Source: Atlantibacter sp. RC6 (GTDB taxonomy: Bacteria; Pseudomonadota; Gammaproteobacteria; Enterobacterales; Enterobacteriaceae). Taken from it: DNA of 64,000 bases. The first letter of the stretch is position 1; every line of letters begins with the position of its first letter. Under the pieces are notes generated by a model that saw only the letters and a list, made by a program, of their open reading frames with translations, had not been told where the DNA came from and did not search any database. Shown piece after piece: positions 26,813-35,822 of the stretch. The stretch spans positions 129,579 to 193,578 of the forward strand of contig NZ_JACHZE010000009.1 of NCBI RefSeq assembly GCF_014193285.1. The letters run 5' to 3'. Position numbers and translations under genes: made by a program.

Positions 26813-28251
26813 TACGGGCTCACGCGATGTGCTGTGGAGGCATGACGCGGATCGCCACCCGCCATCTGTTTCTCCAGCGCTTCCAGCGTCACGCCTTTGG
26901 TTTCCGGTACGTTACGCAGCACGAAGAGGTAGCCCGCCGCGCAAATCACCCCGTAGAGCATAAAGCTGCCCGCCGCACCCAACCCGGCGTTGAGCAGCGG
27001 GAAGGTGTAGGTGAGAATGAAGCAGGCTACCCACAGCGCCAGCGTGCCGACCGACATCGCCAGGCCGCGTACCCGGTTGGGGAAAATTTCTGATAACAGT
27101 ACCCAGGTAACCGGGGCGAGCGTCAGTGCGTAAATGGCGATGGCGGCCAGCACCAGCACCAGCACCGGCCAGCCGAGAATGCCAAGACCGTAGGCAGCGG
27201 CAATCAGCGCATAAATCACCGTCAAACCCGCCGCGCCAATCAACATCAGTTTGCGACGGCCCAGTTTATCGACCAGCGGCAGGGCGATAAGAGTAAACAC
27301 CAGGTTGATTAAGCCGGTGGCGACAATCGATTTCAGGGTACTGTTAATATCGAAACCGGCGGAGGCGAAAATCTCCTGCGCATAGTTAAAGATGACGTTA
27401 ATCCCACACCACTGCTGGAACACCGCCAGCACCATGCCGATGATGATAATCGGTTTTACTTTCGGCTCCAGCAGCGCGGAGTAGCTTACCTTCTGGGCGT
27501 TAGCATCGGCGCTAAGGGTCTGATTGATGTCTGCCAGGGTGGTGTCGGCATAGTGTTGCGAGCCGATTTTCAGCAGTGTTTTACGGGCGCGTTCGGTTTT
27601 CCCGGCCCTGGCCAGCCAGCGCGGCGATTCCGGCACAAAGAACATCATCACCAGGAACAGGAACGACGGCACCCCACAGGCGGCGAACATCCAGCGCCAG
27701 CCCATCTGGCCATTCCAGCTTTGCTGGATTTCGGTCAGCGTGGCGTTGGAGGCTACCGGTTGGGCAATCGTCAGGTTAATCAACTGCGCAGCCAGCACGC
27801 CGATTACAATGGTTAGCTGGTTGATAGCCACGAATTTGCCGCGTTTTTCCGCCGGGCTGACTTCAGCGATATACATCGGGCTCACCGCTGCGGCCAGGCC
27901 GATGCCGATGCCGCCAACGATGCGGAACACCACGAACAGATCGAAGTTGGTGGCGACCGCCGTGCCCCACGCGGAAAGCGTAAACAGGATCGCGGCGATA
28001 ATCAGCGGGATCTTGCGGCCCAGTTTGTCAGCGCACCAGCCGGAGATAAATGCGCCGAAAATACACCCTACCAGCGCCGAGCTCATCGCCCAGCCGGACT
28101 CCGCCGGATCGGTAATATTAAAATAAGCCTCGTAGAAGGGTTTCGCCCCGCCAATGACCACCCAGTCGTAACCGAATAACAGGCCGCCGCAGGCGGCGAC
28201 CAGGCAAATCATCCATATGTAGCCCATACGGAGTTGTTGAGTGTTATGCAT
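26812..28251 (-). CDS. Sugar porter MFS transporter (XylE/GalP-like)
   Basis: A 479-residue sugar:proton symporter with twelve predicted membrane spans. Sugar porter motifs are visible: GYDWVVIGGA in the first span, DKLGRK, PESPRWL, QQWCGINVIFNYAQEIF, DKLGRRK and the C-terminal PETKGVTLE. The substrate is not determined by sequence; the QQWCGIN segment belongs to monosaccharide carriers. GAGAGGAACATC precedes the ATG. It lies 60 bases after the DUF5107-TPR gene and overlaps the epimerase gene, forming a three-gene operon. Confidence 0.9.
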   Translation of the reverse strand: MHNTQQLRMGYIWMICLVAACGGLLFGYDWVVIGGAKPFYEAYFNITDPAESGWAMSSALVGCIFGAFISGWCADKLGRKIPLIIAAILFTLSAWGTAVATNFDLFVVFRIVGGIGIGLAAAVSPMYIAEVSPAEKRGKFVAINQLTIVIGVLAAQLINLTIAQPVASNATLTEIQQSWNGQMGWRWMFAACGVPSFLFLVMMFFVPESPRWLARAGKTERARKTLLKIGSQHYADTTLADINQTLSADANAQKVSYSALLEPKVKPIIIIGMVLAVFQQWCGINVIFNYAQEIFASAGFDINSTLKSIVATGLINLVFTLIALPLVDKLGRRKLMLIGAAGLTVIYALIAAAYGLGILGWPVLVLVLAAIAIYALTLAPVTWVLLSEIFPNRVRGLAMSVGTLALWVACFILTYTFPLLNAGLGAAGSFMLYGVICAAGYLFVLRNVPETKGVTLEALEKQMAGGDPRHASTAHRVSP

Positions 28252-28311
28252 GATGTTCCTCTCCCGTTGAGAGAAGTCGTTATGGGAAGGGGGATCGCTC
28301 CCCCCGTTTCG

Positions 28312-31300
28312 TTAAGCGAGAATTGGGCTATTGCTCAGAGCCAGTAGCAGATGCGCTTTATCATGGGCCGGATTGAGCGCCAGCAGGGTGTGGATGCGTT
28401 CGCTAAAGGCGTGGCGCTCGCCCAGACCCAGATAGCCCAGCGCCTCGACAAACAGGCAGTGCTGGCGATGACGCTGTTGCGGGTCGCTGTCCAGCACCAC
28501 CAGATCCGGCAGGGAGACTGCGAAGAAATCGCTCTCCACCGGGTCGTTCTGATGCTGTTGTCCCCAGGCGATAAACTGGCGGAAACGGGTGTCGGCCTGC
28601 TCGCGCTCGCCGAGGCGCTTTTGCGCCATCGCCTGCCAGAACTGATAATCCACCGGCTGATCGTTGTAATAGCGCCCGGCATCAAGGCCTGCGTCGCCCT
28701 GAATAGCCTGCCGCCAGGCCGCATTGGCGTGCTGGGTTTCCTGCTGCTGTTCGGCGCACCAGCCCAGCAGATACCAGATGTCGTTATCGGTTTGCCCGGC
28801 CAGACGGCCTTCGCCAAGATTGAGCGGGTAGTGCAGCGCCTCTTTCAACAGGGTTTGCGCGCTGTGGTAATCACCGTGGTGAATGGCCTGTAACGCCCGG
28901 CGCTGCTGGTTAATCAGATACTGACCGGTAACCTTGCCTTCACCGCCTTCCCAGGGATGGAAAGTGCGTTGCGCCAGCACCGCGTGGGCCTCGGCGGTTT
29001 TGCCGTGGATATGCCACAGGCTGAGCAACTCAGCGGTGAGATCGTCGCGCAGCAGCGCCACGGGCTGATGTTTTTCCAGCAGGGCCAGGCGCGTTGCGGT
29101 GGGGCGGCCCAGCTGTTTGTGCAGATAATCCAGCTCGAACAGCAGGCGCGGGTTTTCCGGCTCCAGCTCCGCCGCTTTTCGCAGCGACGCTTCCGCCTGC
29201 GCGGCGTCGTGCTGTTTATTCCAGGCCCAGATACCCAACAGGCGGTGAACAGCGGCAAAGTCAGGCAACTGCTGGCGGGTGAATTCCCAGCAGGCTACTG
29301 CTTCGGCATATAGCCGTTTGCTGTAGTAAAAACAGCCCAGCAAGTATTGGGCGAAGCCGTCCTGCGGCAGTTGGCGCAGCATCTCTACTTCATCCACCAG
29401 ATTCGGAAAGCGCACTTTAATCGTAAAGTTGGCTTTGGCCTGCGCCAGCCACGTTTCGCGCTGTGTGATGTCTTCCGTAAGCGCCGCACGCCACAGCAGC
29501 GGCAGGGTTTCCCGGTTATTCAGCAGCGCCAGCAGTTCGCGCGCCTCGGATGTCATCCCCAGAGTGACCAGCCAGCCCGCCAGCACCGAGGCGTTAACGC
29601 CGCGCTGGTTGGTGATCTCAAGGAGTTGAGTAAGCGCTTGTTCACTTTGTGAAATGGCGTAGCGAGCATAGTGCAGCGCGTAGCTCAGCGGGTAGTCGGC
29701 AAGCTGCTGCTCGGTATAACTTAACGCGTCATCGCGCCGACCGTTTTGCGCCATCAGCAGCGCATTCAGCGCCATCGCCAGGTTATTGCTGGCGTTGAAG
29801 CGCAGGCTCTGCTGGCAGAACGCCAGCGCTTTGGCGCTATCGCCCCGGCGCAGCGCCAGGCGGGCCAGGTCATAAAACGCCGCATCCCGGCAGTTTCCGC
29901 TCCAGCTGGCTTTGAAATAGTGGTCGTATGCCGCATCGAGCTGGCCCTGTTTTTCCAGCGCCGCGCCCAGCAACTGGCTCGCCTGGCCGCACTGGGGGTT
30001 TTTGTTCAGGCGGTGCGCGCGTTTAAGCGCCGCTTCGGCATACGCCTGGGCCTGCGGCCATCTGGCGCGGTTAAACTCCAGCGTTGCCAGCGCGACGTTG
30101 CAGCGGTAATCGTGCGGGTCGAGTTCCAGCGCCCGCAGGTAGTAGTCGAACGGGGAGCGGCTGGCGTGCAGGTATTGCTCCAGATGCTGGCCGATAAAAT
30201 AGAGTTCATCGCCGTTGGTTATCTCTCCAGGCAGCGCCGGGGCGCTGGCGGGATCGGGCAGCGGGGTTGCTTCGGCGATATGCTCAAGGTAGTGCAATAT
30301 CAGCTGGCCGTTGGCGTCGCGTAAGGTCAGGGTCAGACGCTCCGGGAAATTATCAGCAATCGCCTCCTGCCACGCCTGCGCCGGGGTTAATGACAGCGGC
30401 TGCTGCCAGGCTACGCTGCCATTATGTGACAGTTCCAGCGTCACGTCGTTCAGCGGCGCGATGGCGTAGACGCCGAGATGCAGCTGCCCGTTGTGGCGCT
30501 CCAGCTTGATCGCTGCCTCGGTGCTGGCATTCTGCACTGTGCCGAGATGGCTGTACGGCAGGAAGTTCTGGACAAACACTTTTTCTTCAAACGGGGCAAT
30601 CCAGGTAAAGTCCGGCTGGTTGTCGGTAAATACCCCGGTCATCAGTTCAATATAGGGCCCATTTTCATCGGTGAGATTGCGATCCCAGGCCTGGCCGAAA
30701 TCGCCATAGCCCCAGCTCCACTGTTTTTTGCCCGGCGATACATGATGGTCCGCCACATGCAACAACCCGCCGTTTTCCCCATGGTGCCAGGCGCCGACAA
30801 AATCGTAATCCGACTTATCCGCCATATAGGAGGTGGGAACCGGGATGTTTTTGTAGCGCGAGATATCTACGCCCGCCGAGTAGTCCACTTTGTAATAGGT
30901 GCCGTGAGCAATCGGGAATGAAGAAACGTCGCGCTTGCCGTGGTCGAATACCGCGGTAACGTCCGGTGGGAAGACGCTTTGATGATCGTCGCCGCCCTTA
31001 ACCGCCGGGTTTGCCCACCACAGGAAGTGGCGCGGGGTGGCATTGGGGTTGAATATTTTACCGGTGATTTCAATCAGCGCTTTATGCGGATAGAGGGTAA
31101 AACCGGTCATCACCTGCAGGCCGCGCATCGGCTCAACTTCACCCAGCCAGACGGTTTGCGAGCCGTCGTCGTTGGACTTGATGGTAACGTCCACCGGCAT
31201 AAAGGTGGTGGGGCGATGGTGCTGCGGCCAGTTGAACTCGATCCCGCCGGAGATCCACGGGCCGACCAGCCCGACCAGCGCGGGTTTGACCACCTCGTTG

Positions 31301-31587
31301 TAGTAGACAAAATCGCGCTGCATCACCTTATCCCACGCCCGGTGGATACGCCCGCCCAACTCAGGCAGCAGCATCACCTTGATAAAGTCATTTTCCAGAT
31401 ACACCGCCTGGTAGATTTTCTCTTCGCGCTCGCCGGTCAGCGTATCAATGACGCCCCAGGGATACACCGCGCCGGATGACCCCTGATAAACGCGTTTTTC
31501 CAGAAACATTGGGTTGGGATCTTCCTGACCCGTGGTCCATGTCGGTAGGGAAATGCTCTCGCGCCAGACCTTCACATCGCCGTACAT
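28312..31587 (-). CDS. DUF5107 and tetratricopeptide repeat protein
   Basis: A 1091-residue protein without a signal peptide, so probably cytoplasmic. The first 330 residues form a DUF5107-type domain with a mutarotase-like beta-sandwich pattern (LLPELGGRIHRAWDK, GGIEFNWPQHHRPTTFMPVDV, FLWWANPAV). From about residue 430 to the end, helical TPR-like repeats dominate (for example LDPHDYRCNVALATLEFNRARWPQA). The function is not established. The domain pairing suggests sugar binding or processing in an assembly. It is the first gene of the operon with the transporter and epimerase and is divergent from the ROK gene. GGAGAGACGCACATG precedes the start. Confidence 0.8.
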   Translation of the reverse strand: MYGDVKVWRESISLPTWTTGQEDPNPMFLEKRVYQGSSGAVYPWGVIDTLTGEREEKIYQAVYLENDFIKVMLLPELGGRIHRAWDKVMQRDFVYYNEVVKPALVGLVGPWISGGIEFNWPQHHRPTTFMPVDVTIKSNDDGSQTVWLGEVEPMRGLQVMTGFTLYPHKALIEITGKIFNPNATPRHFLWWANPAVKGGDDHQSVFPPDVTAVFDHGKRDVSSFPIAHGTYYKVDYSAGVDISRYKNIPVPTSYMADKSDYDFVGAWHHGENGGLLHVADHHVSPGKKQWSWGYGDFGQAWDRNLTDENGPYIELMTGVFTDNQPDFTWIAPFEEKVFVQNFLPYSHLGTVQNASTEAAIKLERHNGQLHLGVYAIAPLNDVTLELSHNGSVAWQQPLSLTPAQAWQEAIADNFPERLTLTLRDANGQLILHYLEHIAEATPLPDPASAPALPGEITNGDELYFIGQHLEQYLHASRSPFDYYLRALELDPHDYRCNVALATLEFNRARWPQAQAYAEAALKRAHRLNKNPQCGQASQLLGAALEKQGQLDAAYDHYFKASWSGNCRDAAFYDLARLALRRGDSAKALAFCQQSLRFNASNNLAMALNALLMAQNGRRDDALSYTEQQLADYPLSYALHYARYAISQSEQALTQLLEITNQRGVNASVLAGWLVTLGMTSEARELLALLNNRETLPLLWRAALTEDITQRETWLAQAKANFTIKVRFPNLVDEVEMLRQLPQDGFAQYLLGCFYYSKRLYAEAVACWEFTRQQLPDFAAVHRLLGIWAWNKQHDAAQAEASLRKAAELEPENPRLLFELDYLHKQLGRPTATRLALLEKHQPVALLRDDLTAELLSLWHIHGKTAEAHAVLAQRTFHPWEGGEGKVTGQYLINQQRRALQAIHHGDYHSAQTLLKEALHYPLNLGEGRLAGQTDNDIWYLLGWCAEQQQETQHANAAWRQAIQGDAGLDAGRYYNDQPVDYQFWQAMAQKRLGEREQADTRFRQFIAWGQQHQNDPVESDFFAVSLPDLVVLDSDPQQRHRQHCLFVEALGYLGLGERHAFSERIHTLLALNPAHDKAHLLLALSNSPILA

Positions 31588-31703
31588 GTGCGTCTCTCCA
31601 GTAAAAAAATAACAGTGAAATAAGGTATGCTGTCATTCTGGACAACAAATTCGTGGCGGTAACACGCAGTGGTCACGTAATACAGTTAACGGAGTTAAGT
31701 GAA

Positions 31704-32900
31704 GTGACTAGCGTTGGGCTGAATAATCAGCGGGTGCGGCAGTACAACAAAAAGGCGCTAATGACGCTGATTTGGCAGGAAAAAGTAGTCAGTAAATCGC
31801 AGCTGGCGCGCCAGACCGACCTGTCGATCCCGGCGGTCAGTAATATTCTCGATGAGCTGGTGGAGGAGGGGCACCTGGCCCATTCGCAGCAGGCGTTGAG
31901 TAAACGGGGGCTGAGCAGCGGCAGCTATCAAATCCCGTTAACCGGGCCGCTGACCCTGTGCCTGAATGTGACGCCGACCACGATTGAAAGCCAGCTGGCG
32001 GATCAGCAACTTTCGCCGCTGGGGGAGTACGCCAAAACCCACGTTGATGCGCCGCACCCGCAAGCCCTGCTGGCGGCGATGCTGAGGATTTGTCATCAAT
32101 ATGCCAAAACATACAGCGGCAACACCTTTCGCCTTGCTGTCGCCATCCACGGCCAGGTGGACCCGGTGACCGGCGTGTCGCAAACCATGCCCCAGGCCCC
32201 GTGGAAAACGCCGGTAGAAATTAAATATCTGCTGGAAGAGAAGCTCAAATGGCCGGTGCTGGTGGATAACGACTGCGTGATGCTGGCACTGGCGGAAAAG
32301 TGGCAGAACCCCAATCGCCAGCAGGATTTCTGCGTGATCAACGTTGATTACGGGATTGGTTCGTCGTTCGTGATTAACCGGCAGATTTATCGCGGCAGCC
32401 TGTACGGCAGCGGCCAGATTGGTCACACCATTATCGACCCGGATGGCATGGCCTGCACCTGTGGCCGCTACGGCTGCCTGGAGACAGTGGCTTCCCTGAC
32501 GGCGCTGAAAAAGCAGGCGCGGATCTGGTTTAAAAGCCAGCCGGGCATGGGCGATCAGGATATCGACAAGCTGACCACCGCGCATCTGCTGACCCTGTGG
32601 CGGCAGCATGATCCCATGGTGGAACAGTGGATAGAAAACGGCGCGACCACCATCGGCCTGAGCCTGTACAACTTTCTCAATATCCTGAATATCAACCAGA
32701 TTTGGTTTTACGGGCGCTGCTGCGAGTTTGGTGAGCGCTGGCTGGCGGCCATTACCCGGCAGATCAGCACCAACCCGTTCGACCCGGCGGACCCGACGCG
32801 GGTTAACGCCACGCGTGTGGCTTTCGGGGAACTGAGCCGGGCCCAGCAGATTATGGGGATCGGTTATTTGTACGTGGAGAAGGCGCTGGAGAATTTTTAA
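31704..32900 (+). CDS. ROK-family transcriptional regulator
   Basis: A 398-residue NagC/Mlc-like regulator. The N-terminus carries a winged helix-turn-helix (NNQRVRQYNKKALMTLIWQEKVVSKSQLARQTDLSIPAVSNILDELV, about 5-60). The ROK domain follows, with VDYGIGSSFVIN, the GQIGHTIIDPDG loop and the zinc motif CTCGRYGCLE. The start is uncertain: the frame is open from a GTG at 31653, but GTG 31704 follows GGAG by nine bases and gives the usual short lead to the QRVRQYN motif. It is divergent from the DUF5107 gene over roughly 116 bases and probably represses that operon until an inducing sugar binds. Confidence 0.85.
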   Translation: MTSVGLNNQRVRQYNKKALMTLIWQEKVVSKSQLARQTDLSIPAVSNILDELVEEGHLAHSQQALSKRGLSSGSYQIPLTGPLTLCLNVTPTTIESQLADQQLSPLGEYAKTHVDAPHPQALLAAMLRICHQYAKTYSGNTFRLAVAIHGQVDPVTGVSQTMPQAPWKTPVEIKYLLEEKLKWPVLVDNDCVMLALAEKWQNPNRQQDFCVINVDYGIGSSFVINRQIYRGSLYGSGQIGHTIIDPDGMACTCGRYGCLETVASLTALKKQARIWFKSQPGMGDQDIDKLTTAHLLTLWRQHDPMVEQWIENGATTIGLSLYNFLNILNINQIWFYGRCCEFGERWLAAITRQISTNPFDPADPTRVNATRVAFGELSRAQQIMGIGYLYVEKALENF

Positions 32901-32903
32901 AAA

Positions 32904-32942
32904 ACGTGCTGGCGGCAGTTGAGTGCGCGCCGTCCAGCACGT
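32904..32942. terminator. Bidirectional terminator after the ROK gene
   Basis: A 9-bp stem (ACGTGCTGG / CCAGCACGT) with a 21-base loop lies between convergent genes, with A-rich sequence to its left that is a T-run on the minus strand. It can end the minus-strand talarate operon. Confidence 0.65.
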
Positions 32943-32961
32943 GTGCTAATTAAAACACCAA

Positions 32962-34275
32962 TTACGCAGCCGCCAGTGGCTGCAATTTAATGCGATCCAG
33001 CGGACCGACAATAAATACGTAAGAAATCAGGCCAATCAGCCCCATCGAACCGACATACAGAATGGCGTAATCAAAAGAGCTGGTGGTGGTCAGGATATAG
33101 CCAATCACCAGCGGAGTGATGATACTCGCCAGGTTGCCACACATATTGAATACGCCACCCGCCACGCCCAGCACTTCTTTCGGCGAGGTGTCGCTCAGCA
33201 CGCACCAGCCGAGATTGCCGAAGCCTTTGGCGAAGAACGCGATACTCATCGCCGCCACGACAATCACTTCCGACTCGGTGTAGTTAGCGCTCACAATCAC
33301 GCAGGAGAGCAGCATGCCGCAGATAATCGGCACTTTGCGCGCGTATGTCAGGCTGTGGCCTTTACGCAGCAGGTAATCAGAGAACATGCCGCCGATTAGC
33401 CCGCCGGCAAACCCGGCAATCGCGGGGATAGAGGCGATTAAACCGACTTTGAGGATCGACATCCCTTTGGCCTGATACAGATAGGTCGGGAACCAGGTCA
33501 GGAAGAACCAGGTGATGGAGGTGACGCAGAACTGGCCGATATACACGCCAATCATCATGCGGTTTACGCACACCTGTTTTAACTGCGCCAGCGAGATTTT
33601 TTGCTTCTTCTCCTGTTTGCCTAATTCCGGCTCGCCGCCGCCCTGTTTAATATAATCGAGTTCCTGCTGATTAATTTTTTTATGCTTAAACGGATCCTGG
33701 ACAAAACCCAGCCAGAATATGCCCAAAATAATGCCAATACCGCCGATATAATAAAACACATAATGCCAGCTTAAATTATGCAGAATAATGGTCATCAGTG
33801 GCGTAACAATGCCTAAAGAAATATACTGCGCCGCCTGGTAAACCGAGGTGACGAAGCCACGCTCTTTATTCGGGAACCACTGTACGCTTAACCGGCTGTT
33901 GGCCGGGAAGGCCGGCGCTTCAATCGCACCCATCAGCAAACGCAGGGTGACCAGCGCCATTAGCGGCGTGGCGAACAGGTAAATCGTGCCCTGGAGCATG
34001 GTCACCAGCGACCAGCCAATCAGCGCCACGCCGTACACCAGCCGGGAACCGTAGCGATCGAGCAGCCAGCCGCCGGGTATTTGCATAATCACGTAAGAAA
34101 TACCAAATGAGGAAAACGCCAGCCCCATCATTTCCGGATCGAAAGCTAATTCTTTACTCATAAACGGCGCAACCACAGAAAGCGTGGCGCGGTCGGCATA
34201 ATTAAATACGGTGGCTAAAAATAAAAAAATTAAAATCGAATAACGAACATTGGTCTTGGCCTTGAAATTATCCAT
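32962..34275 (-). CDS. MFS hexarate transporter (GudP/GarP-like)
   Basis: A 437-residue anion:cation symporter family transporter with about twelve spans. The N-terminus (NVRYSILIFLFLATVFNYADRATLSVVAP) and internal text (GGWLLDRYGSRLVYG, EAPAFPANSRLSVQWFPNKERG) are typical of glucarate/galactarate/galactonate carriers. A lysine-rich loop around residues 200-230 separates the halves. It would import the acid sugar for the dehydratase encoded just upstream. AGGAGTTATCTTCC precedes the ATG. The gap to the dehydratase holds an 11-bp stem-loop. Confidence 0.9.
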   Translation of the reverse strand: MDNFKAKTNVRYSILIFLFLATVFNYADRATLSVVAPFMSKELAFDPEMMGLAFSSFGISYVIMQIPGGWLLDRYGSRLVYGVALIGWSLVTMLQGTIYLFATPLMALVTLRLLMGAIEAPAFPANSRLSVQWFPNKERGFVTSVYQAAQYISLGIVTPLMTIILHNLSWHYVFYYIGGIGIILGIFWLGFVQDPFKHKKINQQELDYIKQGGGEPELGKQEKKQKISLAQLKQVCVNRMMIGVYIGQFCVTSITWFFLTWFPTYLYQAKGMSILKVGLIASIPAIAGFAGGLIGGMFSDYLLRKGHSLTYARKVPIICGMLLSCVIVSANYTESEVIVVAAMSIAFFAKGFGNLGWCVLSDTSPKEVLGVAGGVFNMCGNLASIITPLVIGYILTTTSSFDYAILYVGSMGLIGLISYVFIVGPLDRIKLQPLAAA

Positions 34276-34329
34276 GGAAGATAACTCCTGAGTAGGATGA
34301 TTAATATCAGTAGAGGTAAGGAATATTCA

Positions 34330-34373
34330 GGGTGGATAATGCCCGATCTGCTGCCGTTATTGATTATCCACCC
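34330..34373 (-). other. Intercistronic stem-loop in the talarate operon
   Basis: A perfect 11-bp stem (GGGTGGATAAT / ATTATCCACCC) with a 22-base loop lies between the dehydratase and transporter genes. It may protect the upstream message or limit read-through. Confidence 0.55.
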
Positions 34374-34380
34374 GAACTCA

Positions 34381-35577
34381 TTAAGGCTGTTTACCGAATT
34401 CGCATTCCAGCACCGTCCATCGACGAGCCTGTTCGCTGATGGTAAAGCCCAGACCGTGGCGGTCAGAAACATGCATCCGGCCATCGCGCAGTTCGAGCTG
34501 CTCGTTGAACATCGGGTTCAGCCACTCGAAGTGTTCCAGCCACGGCTCGATAGGGTAGGCCGCCGCCAGATGCAGGTGCACTTCCATGGCAAAATGCGGT
34601 GCCAGTTTACGGCCATGTTTAGCGGCCAGATCCATGATTTTCAGGAACGGCGAAATGCCGCCGACGCGCGGCGCGTCCGGCTGGACGAAGTCGCTGGCGT
34701 TGCCAAGGATCAACTGCTCATGTTCGCGGAAGCTGGTAAGCATTTCACCGGTGGCGATAGGGGTGTCCAGCGCGGCGGTCAGCGCGGCGTGGCCTTCCAC
34801 GTCATAGGCGTCCAGCGGCTCTTCAATCCAGATCAGGTTGAAATCTTCCATTTTGCGGCCCATGCGGATGGCGGTTTCCCGGTCCCACTGCTGATTTGCG
34901 TCGACCATCAGCGGGAACGCGTCGCCCAGTTCTTTGCGCACGGCGGTTAAGCGGCGGATATCCTCCTGAGTGTCAGGCTGGCCCACTTTCAGCTTGATGC
35001 CGCCAATGCCGCTTTCGCGCGAAATCGCCACGTTCTTAAGCACCTGATCCAGCGGCGTATGCAGGAAGCCGCCGGAGGTGTTGTAGCACTGCACGGAGTC
35101 GCGGTGTGAGCCGAGCAGTTTTGCCAGCGGCAGACCGGCGCGTTTAGCTTTCAAATCCCACAGTGCGATATCGATCGGGGAGATCGCCTGCACCGCCATG
35201 CCGCTGCGGCCCACCGACGCGCCCGCCCACAGCAGTTTGGTATAGATTTTATCGATATCGTTTGGATCTTCACCCAGCAGATTATCGGCGATCTCCTTAG
35301 CGTGCGCGTAAATCCCCTGGCCGCCAGCCCGTTTGGAATAGCTGAAACCCACCCCTTCAAAGCCGTCGCGGGTGCGAATTTCAGCAAAAATAATCGCGAC
35401 TTCGGTTAACGGCTTTTGACGACCGGTCAAGACCTTCGCATCGCTTACCGGCGTGGCCAGCGGCAGAAACGAAAGGGAAATTTTTACCCACGCAATACGG
35501 TCGCCGGTTTCGGCAGCCGTTTTGGCATTAGTCACTTTGGCGTAGGTCACAGCCTGGGAGTTAGCGCTATCGATCAT
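34381..35577 (-). CDS. L-talarate/galactarate dehydratase
   Basis: A 398-residue enolase-superfamily enzyme, matching the Salmonella L-talarate/galactarate dehydratase in length and nearly throughout its text. Catalytic features are the KLK motif (GGIKLKVGQ), metal ligands in MVDANQQWD, IEEPLDA and ATGEML, and the histidine of LAPHFAMEVHLH. It removes water from L-talarate or galactarate to give a 5-keto-4-deoxy sugar acid. The frame starts four codons earlier, but the ATG at 35577 has GGAGA six bases before it and gives the family start. Two LacI-type operators lie just upstream of it. Confidence 0.93.
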   Translation of the reverse strand: MIDSANSQAVTYAKVTNAKTAAETGDRIAWVKISLSFLPLATPVSDAKVLTGRQKPLTEVAIIFAEIRTRDGFEGVGFSYSKRAGGQGIYAHAKEIADNLLGEDPNDIDKIYTKLLWAGASVGRSGMAVQAISPIDIALWDLKAKRAGLPLAKLLGSHRDSVQCYNTSGGFLHTPLDQVLKNVAISRESGIGGIKLKVGQPDTQEDIRRLTAVRKELGDAFPLMVDANQQWDRETAIRMGRKMEDFNLIWIEEPLDAYDVEGHAALTAALDTPIATGEMLTSFREHEQLILGNASDFVQPDAPRVGGISPFLKIMDLAAKHGRKLAPHFAMEVHLHLAAAYPIEPWLEHFEWLNPMFNEQLELRDGRMHVSDRHGLGFTISEQARRWTVLECEFGKQP

Positions 35578-35606
35578 AAGAGTCTCCATTAACCCTGTGG
35601 TTTAAA

Positions 35607-35622
35607 ATGTTTGCGCTAACAT
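35607..35622. promoter_or_regulatory. GntR-like LacI-family operator 1
   Basis: ATGTTTGC-GCTAACAT is an almost perfect 16-bp palindrome with the central GC of GntR-type LacI operators. It lies 30 bases upstream of the dehydratase start. Confidence 0.75.
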
Positions 35623-35638
35623 TTTTAAATCCGTTGTC

Positions 35639-35654
35639 ATGTTAGCGCTATCTT
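35639..35654. promoter_or_regulatory. GntR-like LacI-family operator 2
   Basis: ATGTTAGC-GCTATCTT is a second copy of the operator, 32 bases from the first, or about three helical turns. The pair lies between the dehydratase and the divergent LacI gene, suggesting cooperative repression. Confidence 0.68.
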
Positions 35655-35822
35655 TCAGGGTGTGAATTGCGATTCAGATCGCAAACATGGGCTTAATTGA
35701 TCGCTTTTTGTGAGGTTAATCGAGAATTTTCGCAATGGAATAGCGGATTTTTCTTTATTAATGATTGCGCAATCATTGGCGATGTCTCGCAATTCTGGAA
35801 ACAGTGGGATAATTAACCGATA

